This document shows, in pieces, positions 33,801-42,806 of a stretch of 64,000 nucleotides of DNA. Position numbers and translations under genes: made by a program. The stretch comes from G963665975 sp963665975 (GTDB taxonomy: Bacteria > Bacteroidota > Rhodothermia > Rhodothermales > Bin80). The stretch spans positions 1,426,001 to 1,490,000 of the forward strand of contig OY762508.1 in NCBI GenBank assembly GCA_963665975.1. The letters are read 5' to 3'. Numbering within the stretch: the first letter of the stretch is position 1; each line of letters begins with the position of its first letter. The notes beneath the pieces are model-generated. The model saw nothing but the letters and a program-made list of their open reading frames with translations, did not search any database and had not been told where the DNA came from.

Positions 33801-34672
33801 GCAACACCGCCACTGCGACAGACGTCCGGCGTACCGCCTTGAGAAGTCTCGCAAACGGCCAGGCTCCGGGACTGCTAGAGACATTGCCGGCTCTGCTTGA
33901 GGATGAAGGCCTGCGTAGAGAGGCCATACGAGCTGTTGCCGCCTTCGAAAGCCAAGAGTTGGGACTCCTCCTTCTTTCGCGCTATGCCGAGTTGACACCG
34001 AATGAAAAAGCCGACGCCATACAGACGTTGGCCTCTCGACCCGTCTACGGCTGGATGCTTACGGATGCACTGGAAAAAGACAGCGTGCCGCGAGCCGATA
34101 TTCCGGCCTATATCGCACGCCAACTCCGGCGCGTGGTAGGCAATGGCTTCGTCGAGATATGGGGGCCCATTGATCAGCTTCCGGAAAGTCAGCAAGACTC
34201 CTACGAGGCCTACCAGGCCATGCTTACGAATGACGCTTTGCAGTCCGCGGATCTCGCGCATGGGCGCGTCGTCTTCGAGCGCACCTGTGGCGTGTGCCAC
34301 CGCATGTATGGTCAAGGCGGTGCTGTGGGTCCGGACCTTACCGGGTCGAATCGGACGAATCTGGATTATGTGCTGAGCAATGTGATCAGTCCGGGAGAGG
34401 TTATGCAGGACGACTATCGCATGGTGATCGTGACAACCCGCGGAGGCCGCACATACATCGGTACCGTTGCTGCGGAAAACGAGCGGCAGGTTACGCTGCG
34501 CGTGGTGGGACAGGATACCGTCGTGCTGAACCGCTCAGATATCCAATCTTTGGAAATCTCCGAACAATCACTCATGCCCGAGGGCCTTTTTGGTGCGCTT
34601 TCCGATACCGACGTCCGCGACATGGTGGCCTATTTGCGCACGCCGGAGCAGGTGCCATTACAGGAGGAATAG
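30833..34672 (+). CDS. Large fusion: DUF6807 domain, PVC-type membrane-bound dehydrogenase, HEAT-like repeats and cytochrome c
   Basis: 1279 residues with an N-terminal export segment (FWWLLLLIILPGTP). Residues ~30-310 look like DUF6807 (HPIQSPDGHGSVTQFSPDHHRHQTGLYWG pattern in pieces, ending GEMNDLELRSKW). Residues ~340-720 are a PVC-type dehydrogenase beta-propeller (AFAWDDRGRLWVAENRDYE, GIDINGGVWRYHP, HGGARVYQSDAFP). About 350 helical, HEAT-like residues follow (YVRAWAVQLLHEDPGSASLP). The C-terminus is a haem-binding domain with CGVCH (~residue 1157) and NVISPGEVMQDDYRMV. Probably a periplasmic or surface sugar-oxidising protein; substrate not known. Confidence 0.85.
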   Translation: MFNNFQPRLRTFWWLLLLIILPGTPVGTPGTDDPIQLRIEHSADDASLSVFKEGETEPLVTQNAAADFRPFLHPIQSPDGHGSVTQFSPDHHRHQTGLYWGFTRLNGRDYFHHPEGDYWRRDTVRVLEQEGAIVRWETVYDLLDEAGNTVLTETQRWSMQATETEFVLDLEWRGRANVDITIGEFDYGGLFLRMPWVPGIRGRAVNAARQRNQFAEGKRAMWLDVGMQLEGRKDFAHVAIFDHPDNGGFPQPWRVDGQLGVGPVRARMGDWSIAAGDTEVISHRLLVYTGEMNDLELRSKWEFYIGQEGATYATASLWGIAQQEALEAEFLTGEEAARQMTLLDGYAVDAWASEPMVTQPMAFAWDDRGRLWVAENRDYESRDRGFSNSGDSRVVILEDTDRDGTADKRTVFLTGIAFPSALAIGFDGLFLGAPPHLLFVPDRDRDDKADMDDIEVRLTGWGIRDRHETINSLHWGPDGWLYGLEGFATPSKIRKPTAEETRLYQHGDPFPEDLLEHDGIDINGGVWRYHPTKDRFEVVAHGFSNPWGIDYDAKGQLFISACVIPHLFHVIPGGVYQRQGGRHFNPYIYEDIGPIVDHRHRSAHGGARVYQSDAFPASQQGRLFMANIHEHAVLTDVLEPTGSGFVARHGDEFLLANNAQWIGFSVEIGPEGAVYVLDWHDADICGKEVLDKDTGRIFRITSTTSLAEDWEGRYADLTTFSDSRLVALQESTSDWHARRARVILQHRATQRVLDESAQDALVAMFAGASGTDLRLKAMWTLHVTGLLSESMLLGALEDEDEYVRAWAVQLLHEDPGSASLPRLEEMARSDTSPVVRKYLAATLQRLAPSDRWGIASGLIARAEDAVDHNNPTMIWLGIEPLVAIDPARALDLAGASTIPALTRNIARRIVDADSLGVLVARLPEVRDQWPDLLAGMLAGLEGRHDLETPENWPEVYDMLRGNQATRPVALEIAQHFGDAEAIREQLAILRNTATATDVRRTALRSLANGQAPGLLETLPALLEDEGLRREAIRAVAAFESQELGLLLLSRYAELTPNEKADAIQTLASRPVYGWMLTDALEKDSVPRADIPAYIARQLRRVVGNGFVEIWGPIDQLPESQQDSYEAYQAMLTNDALQSADLAHGRVVFERTCGVCHRMYGQGGAVGPDLTGSNRTNLDYVLSNVISPGEVMQDDYRMVIVTTRGGRTYIGTVAAENERQVTLRVVGQDTVVLNRSDIQSLEISEQSLMPEGLFGALSDTDVRDMVAYLRTPEQVPLQEE

Positions 34673-34840
34673 CCGCAAGGCATGCAAGAGAGAGCGACGG
34701 AACAGTTGACGGGCAGCCTGGAACGGAACAGGCTTGACCCTGTTGAAGAGCGCTATTCCCTTCCTGTGTCTGTAACCCCTTGCCTGTGCGTCATTACCGT
34801 TACTGATTGTGTCCTTCGCATTCTGGAGAAGCGCAAACAA

Positions 34841-35992
34841 ATGAACGGTTCGCTCAGGTGTCGCTATTGGCTTGTGGTCCTGCTGGTCTTGGCTAGCGCC
34901 ATGAAGTTCCCGACAACGGCCCTGTGCCAGCGGGTGGCAAAGTATGGTGCTGACTTCCTTGCTGGCGGCGTCGGCGCGCGCGCGCTTGGGATGGGTGGCG
35001 CGCACGTGGCCCTCTCTCGGAATGTGAACAGCGGATACTGGAATCCGGCCGGACTCAGCCACACCGTGTACCCCGAGGTGGCCTACATGCACGCAGAACG
35101 CTTTGCGGGCATTGTCACGTTCGATTACGCAGGCGCCTCATTTCCGGTCAACGCCACCTCAACCCTTGGAGTCTCCTTCTTCCGCAGTGGGGTCAATGAC
35201 ATCAAGAACACCCTCAATGCGTGGGATGTCGAGCGGAACCAGCCCAAGCCGCGCCCGGAATCCCATATCCAGACATTTTCGGCCGCGGACATGGCGTTTT
35301 ATGTCAGCTATGCCCGGCAGTTGGGAACCAGGCTCGCCGTCGGCGCCTCGGCCAAGATCATTCGGCGATCCATCGGCGATTTCGCCGATGCGTGGGGATA
35401 CAGTGTTGACATCGGCGTGCAGTTTCGTGCGCGCCGGTTCCTGTTTGGAGTCAATATCCAGGATGCATCAACCATGCTACAGAGCTGGAGCGTTAACGAA
35501 TCTGCATTCGCCATTCAGGGCGTGCACCCGGAAACCGGTGAGCAGTTGACATTCCAGGATGTGTTCAATCAGGAACTGCCGACCGGTCAGACCTTCCTCG
35601 TGCTCCCTGTAGCCCGGCTGGGTTCCGGCATGATATTGCCCATAGGCTCCAACAACTCGATAACCACCGGCATCGATCTCGATATTGCGTTTGATGGTCA
35701 ACAGGCCAATGCCATAGGCACGGGCGGAATTTCTTTGCATCCGCGTGCCGGTGCGGAATTCAATTTCAAGAATGTGGTCGCCCTTCGCGGTGGCGTGAAT
35801 CGCGTCACGCGGGATAACTCCGGCTTTCATGTTACCCCCTCTATTGGCGCTGGTCTCCAGATGTGGGCGTTCACTGTCGATTATGGCTTTGGTGATTTTG
35901 GCGGCTTGTCCGCCGATCTCGGGTATTCTCACCGCATTTCCGTTTTGCTAAGCCTGGAGCGCTCCAGCCTAATGCGTGACGGACCGGAATAA
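34841..35992 (+). CDS. PorV/PorQ-family outer-membrane protein
   Basis: 383 residues. Signal peptide ends near TTALCQ. The mature start, AKYGADFLAGGVGARALGMGGAHVALS, followed by WNPAGLS, is the FadL-like plug/barrel entry typical of the PorV/PorQ (UPF0164) family; alternating beta strands continue to the C-terminus. PorV acts in the T9SS as shuttle and attachment factor at the outer membrane, but paralogues have other or unknown roles. ATG 34841 is chosen over the in-frame ATG 34682, which lacks a signal peptide. It follows the dehydrogenase fusion and precedes mtnA by 17 bp. Confidence 0.83.
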   Translation: MNGSLRCRYWLVVLLVLASAMKFPTTALCQRVAKYGADFLAGGVGARALGMGGAHVALSRNVNSGYWNPAGLSHTVYPEVAYMHAERFAGIVTFDYAGASFPVNATSTLGVSFFRSGVNDIKNTLNAWDVERNQPKPRPESHIQTFSAADMAFYVSYARQLGTRLAVGASAKIIRRSIGDFADAWGYSVDIGVQFRARRFLFGVNIQDASTMLQSWSVNESAFAIQGVHPETGEQLTFQDVFNQELPTGQTFLVLPVARLGSGMILPIGSNNSITTGIDLDIAFDGQQANAIGTGGISLHPRAGAEFNFKNVVALRGGVNRVTRDNSGFHVTPSIGAGLQMWAFTVDYGFGDFGGLSADLGYSHRISVLLSLERSSLMRDGPE

Positions 35993-36009
35993 GACGCGGC
36001 TGGAAGATT

Positions 36010-37038
36010 ATGAAACCCCCTCTCGAATGGCGTCTGCGCGGCGATTTCGTTGCACTACTCGACCAAACGAAGCTGCCGGAGCAGGAACTATGGCTTGATG
36101 TCCGAACACCAGCCGCTATGGCTGAGTGCATTTCTTCGCTGAGGGTGCGCGGTGCTCCTGCGATCGGGATTGCAGCTGCCTACGGCGTTGTCCTTGCACT
36201 TCGTGAGCATCAGGCCTCGCCCTACCAGGCCGCCCGCGACGCAATGCATCTCCTCGCTGGCACCCGTCCTACGGCTGTGAACCTCTTCCATGCTATTCAA
36301 CGCATGCGCGCAGTCACAGACCGGCGCCGTGATACGCCACAGCAGGTCTTACGCCAGCATCTGTTGCAAGAAGCACGCACGATCGAAGAGGAGGACCGGG
36401 CCGCCGGACGGTTACTCGGCGAACACGGGCTTTCGGTGCTCAGAGACGGCATGTCGGTGCTTACGCATTGCCACACCGGAGGACTTGCCACTTCCGGGTA
36501 TGGCACGGCGCTCGCGCCGCTCCTCATGGCTCCTGAACGCGGCATCTCCATACGGACGTTTGTGAATGAAACCCGGCCGCTGCTTCAGGGAAGCCGCATA
36601 ACTGCATGGGAATTGGACAAAGCAGGCGTCGCGGCCACCCTCATTACAGACTCCACCGCAGGTCACCTTATGCAGCAGGACCGCATCGACGCCGTCATCG
36701 TCGGCGCCGACCGCATCGCCGCCAATGGTGACGTGGCGAACAAGATCGGGACCTATGCACTGGCAACCCTGGCCCGTGCCCACAACATTCCCTTCTACGT
36801 CTCTGCTCCCCTGTCGACTGTCGACTTTGCGACCGAAACAGGTGATGCCATCGTTATTGAAGAACGCAGCGCAGAGGAAGTGACGCGTGGCTTTGGCCGC
36901 CAGACAGCTCCGCACGACATTCCCGTGTACAACCCTGCGTTTGACGTAACGCCTGCCCGTCTGGTCACGTCAATCGTTACGGAACATGGAGTACTCTGTC
37001 CTCCGTATAGGGAGCATCTCGCCGCATTGCGACAGTAG
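36010..37038 (+). CDS. mtnA: S-methyl-5-thioribose-1-phosphate isomerase
   Basis: 342 residues, normal length. It converts methylthioribose-1-phosphate to methylthioribulose-1-phosphate in methionine salvage. Signatures are LRVRGAPAIGIAAAYG near residue 45, THCHTGGLATSGYGTAL with the catalytic Cys, NETRPLLQGSRITAWEL, and VGADRIAANGDVANKIGTY with the catalytic Asp. The GAD and RGAPA motifs favour MtnA over the related eIF2B-like ribose-1,5-bisphosphate isomerases. No other salvage genes are visible nearby. Confidence 0.92.
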   Translation: MKPPLEWRLRGDFVALLDQTKLPEQELWLDVRTPAAMAECISSLRVRGAPAIGIAAAYGVVLALREHQASPYQAARDAMHLLAGTRPTAVNLFHAIQRMRAVTDRRRDTPQQVLRQHLLQEARTIEEEDRAAGRLLGEHGLSVLRDGMSVLTHCHTGGLATSGYGTALAPLLMAPERGISIRTFVNETRPLLQGSRITAWELDKAGVAATLITDSTAGHLMQQDRIDAVIVGADRIAANGDVANKIGTYALATLARAHNIPFYVSAPLSTVDFATETGDAIVIEERSAEEVTRGFGRQTAPHDIPVYNPAFDVTPARLVTSIVTEHGVLCPPYREHLAALRQ

Positions 37039-37076
37039 GGCGCGCAGAGAGAGGTCCTTCGCCCCGCCTCGTCAGC

Positions 37077-37805
37077 ATGGGCCGCCCCATGAAGCGTAAC
37101 GACATTTACGGCCTCGGTTTCAGCATTCTGCTTCACCTGCTGGTGCTTCTTTTTCTGGCACTCATGCAGTTGTCTGCGGTCGAGCCAGAGCCCCTGGGAT
37201 TTCTGGAGGTGGAATTCGGGCCGCTCGCGGAGGGGCAGCCCGTGCAGCAGCCTGCGCAGCAGCAGCCGGCACCCGAACCAGACCCCGTAGAGGAAGTCCA
37301 GGAGGAAGTAGCCGCCCAGGAAGAAGAGCCGGCGCCTGTAGACTTGCCGGAGAGCACGGACGAAGAGCGCATACAGGCGCAGGAGGAAGAGCCTGATGCA
37401 CCGCCTGAGGAACAGGAGCCCGAAGATGTTGTCGGGGTCGATGCGGAAAAAGTTGCCGAGGCTCCAGAAGTAGAGCCCGACACGCTGGGCGCACCTGTCG
37501 ATCCCGGTCCGGGTGAAGAGGAAGAAAGAGCCGCCCCGTACGACATCAGTGGGCTTGAGAATCGAAGCCTGATTGCGGGTCCGCTGCCCGACCACACCGA
37601 TAATGTCAGCGCCGTCATTCGGATGCGGATCACGGTCGATCCGACCGGCCGCGTGACGCGGATCATACCTGTAATGAAAGGCTCACCGGCCCTTGAGCGG
37701 GAAGCACAGCGTGCTCTTCAGCGTTGGCGTTTCAACGCGCTTCCCGCCAGTGCGCCGCGCGCCGATCAGGTCGGAATCGTGACGTTCCGGTTCATCATTG
37801 AATAA
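37077..37805 (+). CDS. tonB: TonB-like energy transducer
   Basis: 242 residues. One N-terminal transmembrane helix (FSILLHLLVLLFLALMQL), then a roughly 110-residue Pro/Glu-rich periplasm-spanning linker, then a TonB C-terminal domain (AVIRMRITVDPTGRVTRIIPV, REAQRALQRWRFNALPAS). It should couple the inner-membrane proton gradient to outer-membrane receptors such as the one at 40-42 kb. ATG 37077 is used; Met five at 37089 is also possible. ExbB and ExbD are not in the window. Confidence 0.88.
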   Translation: MGRPMKRNDIYGLGFSILLHLLVLLFLALMQLSAVEPEPLGFLEVEFGPLAEGQPVQQPAQQQPAPEPDPVEEVQEEVAAQEEEPAPVDLPESTDEERIQAQEEEPDAPPEEQEPEDVVGVDAEKVAEAPEVEPDTLGAPVDPGPGEEEERAAPYDISGLENRSLIAGPLPDHTDNVSAVIRMRITVDPTGRVTRIIPVMKGSPALEREAQRALQRWRFNALPASAPRADQVGIVTFRFIIE

Positions 37806-37843
37806 AGCGTGTAAGCATACGCGCTTCCAGGGCGCGTACCAAT

Positions 37844-38766
37844 TCATCCTCCCGGATAATAATCCCAATCCTTTGGTCGTGGATCGCCGGTTCGGTGGAA
37901 TTGCCATACCAGCGACACGAAATCCTTGAAATCCGTACTTACCTTCGTAAGTCGGTCGCAGGTTGCCCAATCCACCTCACTCTTTTCCTTGGCAGGTATG
38001 ATTATCTGGCTGTCAACAGGATTATCGACATTCAATTTGATCAAGCCGATACCGTGGAGAGAACACAGGATACGCAGTTCCTTATCGGCCTTCTTATCGA
38101 TTTCAGCCGCTACGAGATACCCGTAATTGGCCCACGAGGAATTAGAAACTGCCTGAAAAAACGATTCCCTAACCGTTCCCAAACTTAATTTTTTCTTGAC
38201 TTCGAATGACCACAGCTTTGCCCTTGTAGCAGCGTATGCCTTTACCAGGTTCTTGACCTCCGAATGCCATTCTTGTCGTAAATCCTCCATGCCCACCACG
38301 TCTGGAAACAGCCACTTGTTACTACCCTTAGAGCTGGATCTGCTGGTGGTTTTTTCTCGTCGATCCGTTTCGAATAGACTCTGTCTTCAACCCAGAAATA
38401 CTCCGAAAGGAGAGGGTACAGATTAGCCTCTCTTATTGATCGTCTGGAAGACGGTTGCGGCTCTTCATCGTCGGATTTGTCACCCGAGGGCTCTTCGTCT
38501 GCCGTCCAGTAATACCGGCGCGGACGGTCCTCTATAACTCCTATTTGTGGATGCTTCTCCTGGAACTGAGATTGATTCGATTAAATCTCGCTTCGTATTT
38601 GACGCTGGAGCTTGTCGTCTGTCTTTATTGTAGTCCTCGCCTTTTTCGCCTCACATACCTCAGGAAATGACTATAGAAACCATTCCGCTATCTGCAACGC
38701 AGTATCGTCAATCCCAGGACGCTCGCTTAGAAACTTGGCAACGTTCTCTCTGATGTGTAAACCCAT
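37844..38766 (-). pseudogene. hrgA-like restriction-associated gene, broken
   Basis: Read on the minus strand from ATG 38766, the sequence gives LHIRENVAKFLSE and IAEWFL, then TAG (38671-38673), FPEVCEAKKA, then TAA (38581-38583), KHPQIGVIEDRPRRYYWTADE, ANLYPLLSEYFWVEDRVYSKRIDEKK, a one-base shift at an A6 run (38350-38355) and the remainder (KWLFPDVVGMEDL, LWSFEVKKKLSLGTVRESF, SNSSWANYGYLVAAEID, LHGIGLIKLN) to the stop at 37844. This order matches the HrgA/COG2958 family, a winged-helix N-terminus and a putative nuclease-like C-terminus found with restriction systems. Two nonsense codons and a frameshift make it a pseudogene; only the last ~152 codons form one open frame. Confidence 0.75.
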
Positions 38767-38915
38767 GATTGCGTGCGATTAATGTTGTTTTCGGAATAAG
38801 CTAACAATTGCATCCAATTATTGCTGTAATATTCTTCACACATAGGAAAAGCCTGATAAATCGTCATCCCGTACATTGCCAGGAACAACTTACACTCAAT
38901 CATCCGAGGCTCCTT

Positions 38916-40049
38916 ATGATTATTCCTGACCGGTGGACCGCGGTGGCGGCAAGCGGTATCGTGTTCGGTTTCTTGATCACGGTGGGATGCGCCGAAAAGG
39001 GCCAGACTTCGGACACTGCACAGTTTGAGTTGACCGAGATTCTGCGCATCGGAGATGAGGCGCAAGAGGACACCATCTTCTTCTCCTGGATCACCGGTTT
39101 AGACGTCCATGCTGACGGCCGCATCATTGTCGCAGACAGGGAGACAGCCGTATATGCCTTTTCCGACGCAGGACATCTTATCCGCGTCATTGGCGGAAAT
39201 GGCAAGGGGCCGGGAGAATTTGAATCTATCGACGGCGCGTCAGTCGGTCCAGGCGATTCGCTGTTTGTGCTCGACAGCGATCTTGGCCGCCTTTCAGCTT
39301 TCGAGCCGGAAACTCATCAACTTGCCTATACGGTACCCGTTGCGGGAAATTCGCGCAGTGAGCCCTGGGAGTTACTCGGCGTGACGGATGCGGGATTTCT
39401 TATCGAATATTCGTCGGCATTTTGGGCTCCCGGATCCGGAGAAGGACTTGGGCTCGACGAAGAAAGACGCGCCATTGTAAACCTCGTAAACAAACGGGGT
39501 GCAATCGTGAAAGACTCCGTGATAAGTCTGCCGGATCATGAAAGGATCGTAAACGCCTCCGGCGGGGGCATATCGGTTGCATCAATGCCTTTTGGACGCA
39601 CCTATTCCTATGATGTCGGAGCCGACGGATTACTGTATTCGGGCTGGAGCGACGCTATCGACATTGCAATGAGCACCGCCAACGGGAGTACCCAGGGAAC
39701 GATTCGTCGTAATCACCAAGCCGTACCCGTAACGCAAGAGGACATCGACGTCTATTTGGCAGACGTAAGTGATTTTGGCAAGCAGATGATTGCCAGCGCA
39801 GATTTGCCCAAGACCATGCCCGCCTACGAGACATTCACCGTAGATGACCAAGGACGTGTCTGGGTCAAGGGCTATTCGACAAAGGATGCACCTACCACAA
39901 CATGGTCGGTCCTGAGTAAGGAGGGTGCGGTAGTAGCCGAAGCCGTTTTGCCCGCAAACGTAACTTTGAAGGTTATCAAGTCGGACCGGGCCTATGGGCG
40001 CGACTCCGATTTAGAATGCATCATCGTGTACGATATTGGCGAATTCTAA
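38916..40049 (+). CDS. 6-bladed beta-propeller lipoprotein
   Basis: 377 residues. Signal VFGFLITVGCAEK is a lipoprotein leader. Family signatures include ITGLDVHADGRIIVADRETAV, RVIGGNGKGPGEFESIDGA (the GNGKGPGEF signature) and DSLFVLDSDLGRLSAFEPE. The C-terminal blade is FTVDDQGRVWVKGYS. Same family as the proteins at 28.2 and 62.8 kb. An ATG at 38808 is in frame but would place the signal peptide internally, so 38916 is preferred. Upstream lies the hrgA pseudogene; no cysteine-rich peptide gene was found beside this copy. Confidence 0.84.
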   Translation: MIIPDRWTAVAASGIVFGFLITVGCAEKGQTSDTAQFELTEILRIGDEAQEDTIFFSWITGLDVHADGRIIVADRETAVYAFSDAGHLIRVIGGNGKGPGEFESIDGASVGPGDSLFVLDSDLGRLSAFEPETHQLAYTVPVAGNSRSEPWELLGVTDAGFLIEYSSAFWAPGSGEGLGLDEERRAIVNLVNKRGAIVKDSVISLPDHERIVNASGGGISVASMPFGRTYSYDVGADGLLYSGWSDAIDIAMSTANGSTQGTIRRNHQAVPVTQEDIDVYLADVSDFGKQMIASADLPKTMPAYETFTVDDQGRVWVKGYSTKDAPTTTWSVLSKEGAVVAEAVLPANVTLKVIKSDRAYGRDSDLECIIVYDIGEF

Positions 40050-40237
40050 GGTCGCCGCCGGGATCGTGATTCCTTTCCGCAGTCGGAGCCGTGACGGCCC
40101 TGTCGGTGCCACAGAAAATGGGGCCTCATTGCAGATCGGAAGCTTGGTGAGCGTGCTTGAGAATAGCAAGACGATCTTCCGCACTCATCCTGATTCAATC
40201 TCGCATCGCGAATGACTCTTCAGGCTTCCTGCGCCTG

Positions 40238-42208
40238 TCAGCGACCGCTGCTTCTGACGCCGAAAAAGAACTCGGCATGGAAATACAACGCCATATTCGT
40301 AATCGCGCCCGCCGGATGCGTGCGATGCTCCTGATTCAGCATGTTGCGCAGCGTAACACCCATGCGGAGGTGATCCCGCCAAAAGCGCTTCTTGGCCGTC
40401 ACATCCAGTAACCACGCCGCAGGCACATAGGCCATATACCGGCCTTCGGAATCCTGCGCCGCTACTCGATATCCTGCCCAACTTGACGAGCCATCCACGC
40501 GCAGCCGCCCATACAGCGTGAAACGCCCGTCCGGAGCATAGCGGATGGTCGCTCCCGCGCGGTAGCCCGGGTGGCGCCGCCATACTTCCCGAAATACCAC
40601 ATCCCCCGACATAACGCCAAGCCGGGTGTACACCAGACGGAGGCCAAGCGAGGAATGAGGCTGTATGTCTGCTGCCAGCCCAAACCGGACGGTGCGGCCT
40701 GACACTCCCGTATGCACCGTCGTCGCCGTCTGGAAACCGGTAGTCGCGGCATCCCATCGCGCCGTACGCGTGGTGAGCGTCGCTCCATCAATATTGCGCA
40801 CGCCGGCGGAAACCGTCACGCGCGCCGCGTCGGAAAAGGAGCGGGAAAGCCGCAGATCCGCAGTGACCGTACGCGAGACGCCGAATTCCGCAGGCATGGC
40901 TGCGCCTGTTGCCCCCGGCGCCATATATCCTTCGCGGATCCAGTACCAGATGCCTTGTTCTTCCTCCAACTGCGCTAGCGTGCCCGTTATCTCCGCCATT
41001 ATGCCACCGCCCAGGCTCCCCGTCAGCGTCACCAGGCCGCCGTAGCCAAACGCTCCACTCGCCATGCTCCCTGCAAACTCGCCTGTAACGCGGGCCCGCC
41101 GTCCAAGCAACCGGTGAATGCTCCCGTGGAACCGGAATACTCGCAGCGCATGCCGCCCGCTCTGACCTATAAACTGCGTACGAAAGATATCCATACCGGT
41201 ACCGAACGTGGTCTGCCACGAGCCATGGCGCAAGTCGAGTGCCGTCATCCCGCTCATGCCGTCCTGCTGCCAATACGCACTCACGCCGCGGCGATTCTGC
41301 CGGTCCGCAACCTGTGAACGAAACCCCATTGCACGATAGCGTGCGGCAATCTTGGTGCCGGAGCCAAATCTGCCCGTAACGCCACCGCGAAACTGGTTGT
41401 GATTGGCCGGCAGCTCCAGTCCCAGGGGATCGAAAAACAGTAGATCCTGGAAACGGCTTATTGCGCCAAAGATTCTGTGGTACCCACGCACACCCCGGAT
41501 CTCCGCATCCGCCCGGGCCGACTTGTGCAGCAGTCGCGGAGCCCGTACCCCCTCATAGAGCGTGAACACCCGCTGCCGGATGCGCTCGTCGGTGGCATGG
41601 TGTTCGTCCGCTTTGCCCTGCACGCGCAGACCCCACCGGGAACCTGCCGCCGAGGCAGACCCCTGAAACACAGGACCGATCCTGTCCACATTCGGCGTCG
41701 CCAACTCCGTGTACCGATACGGTCCCGGATCTCCCGTCTCATTGCCGCCCGACACGTGCCCGCGAACCTCTGCACCCATCAAGGGTCGCCGGGTGTGAAT
41801 ATGGACCGCGCCGGCGGGTGCGAAGCGGCCGGCGATAATGGCTGGCCTGCTGATTACCGTGATCGAATCCACCTGTGTGATTGACAGAGCCAGCGTATTG
41901 ATGTTCTGCCTGCCGAGCACGCGCAGGTCCATGGGAACATCATCGATCAGGAGTAGCCACGAAGCGTCCTGGTACGGCGCAAGTCCTGCCGCTGACACAT
42001 CCCAGGCATAGCCGTCGGTCGAGATTGCCGTCCAGCTGTCCAGCAAATCGAATATGTCACTAAGGCGCGCCACACCAGCCTGTGCGATTTCCTCGGCCGT
42101 TATGACCTGCACCTGTGCGTGCAGCACGCGCACGGGTACAAATGGGAACGACAGTGCAACAATCCAGCACGCCACTACGCGCATCCCGGCCTTGCGTCTC
42201 ATCGTCAT
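40238..42208 (-). CDS. TonB-dependent receptor-like outer-membrane protein
   Basis: 656 residues. Signal peptide ends VLHAQ. The N-terminal ~120 residues are a plug domain (VITAEEIAQAGVARLSDIFDLLDSW, WLLLIDDVPMDL, ITQVDSITVISRPAIIAGRFAPAGAVHIHTR, written here in pieces), followed by a beta-barrel of alternating strands that ends in an aromatic stretch (MALYFHAEFFFGVRSSGR). It probably imports a TonB-dependent ligand; none can be named. The length is at the short end for the family. Its ATG overlaps the stop of the 42.2-42.8 kb gene, so they form an operon with wzi. Confidence 0.82.
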   Translation of the reverse strand: MTMRRKAGMRVVACWIVALSFPFVPVRVLHAQVQVITAEEIAQAGVARLSDIFDLLDSWTAISTDGYAWDVSAAGLAPYQDASWLLLIDDVPMDLRVLGRQNINTLALSITQVDSITVISRPAIIAGRFAPAGAVHIHTRRPLMGAEVRGHVSGGNETGDPGPYRYTELATPNVDRIGPVFQGSASAAGSRWGLRVQGKADEHHATDERIRQRVFTLYEGVRAPRLLHKSARADAEIRGVRGYHRIFGAISRFQDLLFFDPLGLELPANHNQFRGGVTGRFGSGTKIAARYRAMGFRSQVADRQNRRGVSAYWQQDGMSGMTALDLRHGSWQTTFGTGMDIFRTQFIGQSGRHALRVFRFHGSIHRLLGRRARVTGEFAGSMASGAFGYGGLVTLTGSLGGGIMAEITGTLAQLEEEQGIWYWIREGYMAPGATGAAMPAEFGVSRTVTADLRLSRSFSDAARVTVSAGVRNIDGATLTTRTARWDAATTGFQTATTVHTGVSGRTVRFGLAADIQPHSSLGLRLVYTRLGVMSGDVVFREVWRRHPGYRAGATIRYAPDGRFTLYGRLRVDGSSSWAGYRVAAQDSEGRYMAYVPAAWLLDVTAKKRFWRDHLRMGVTLRNMLNQEHRTHPAGAITNMALYFHAEFFFGVRSSGR

Positions 42209-42801
42209 CGAAGAAAGGTCTTCAGGCCCTCCGGGGTGCGCAGCTTGTACCGAAGCCCAGCCGCTGCAAACCAGAGTGAAAGGCGCTGGCGCGTGTACAC
42301 GCGTATGTGGCCTGCCGATGCGATTATCGAAAGCGGGCCGCTAATCTGCAGATCTACAGAGGAGGCAAACATGCGTCCAAGCTCACTCTCGGTCAGCACG
42401 CCCCTGAATTCCGCCTCCTCATCGTCGAACGTCATGCGATAATTACCCAGGCGTGCGCTGACGGATACTCCGAACCAGTCGGCCACCCGCAGGCGGCCGC
42501 CCCAACCCGCATACAACCACAACGCGGTAAGGCCTGGACGCCCCACTCTGGGTTCGTAGCGATGCACTGCTGTGCCCAATTCCAAAAAGCCGACAGGTAT
42601 TGGCGTGGCGAATGCCAGTTCGAGGCCATTTCCCAGGTTCCAGTGTGCATGCAGGGCGCCACTGTGCAGATTGGTGACCTCCGACAAACGCACCTCTATC
42701 ACTGAGAAGGACTCTGCGCGTTGGGCCGTGGACGTAGACGCGACCATGGCAGTCGCGCCCAGCAGCAGCACCAACCTCACGTGTCGGAAGAACATCCCCA
42801 T
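42205..42801 (-). CDS. Small outer-membrane beta-barrel-like protein
   Basis: 198 residues, family not recognised. The N-terminus (LVLLLGATAMVASTSTAQ) is a signal peptide. The mature protein is made of alternating hydrophobic/polar strands (LELAFATPIPVGFLELG, ALWLYAGWGGRLRVADWFGVSVSARLG, SLWFAAAGLRYKLR), the texture of a small outer-membrane barrel. It sits between wzi and the TonB-dependent receptor, overlapping the receptor start by 4 bp and following wzi by 5 bp. Confidence 0.6.
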   Translation of the reverse strand: MGMFFRHVRLVLLLGATAMVASTSTAQRAESFSVIEVRLSEVTNLHSGALHAHWNLGNGLELAFATPIPVGFLELGTAVHRYEPRVGRPGLTALWLYAGWGGRLRVADWFGVSVSARLGNYRMTFDDEEAEFRGVLTESELGRMFASSVDLQISGPLSIIASAGHIRVYTRQRLSLWFAAAGLRYKLRTPEGLKTFLR

Positions 42802-42806
42802 GCATG

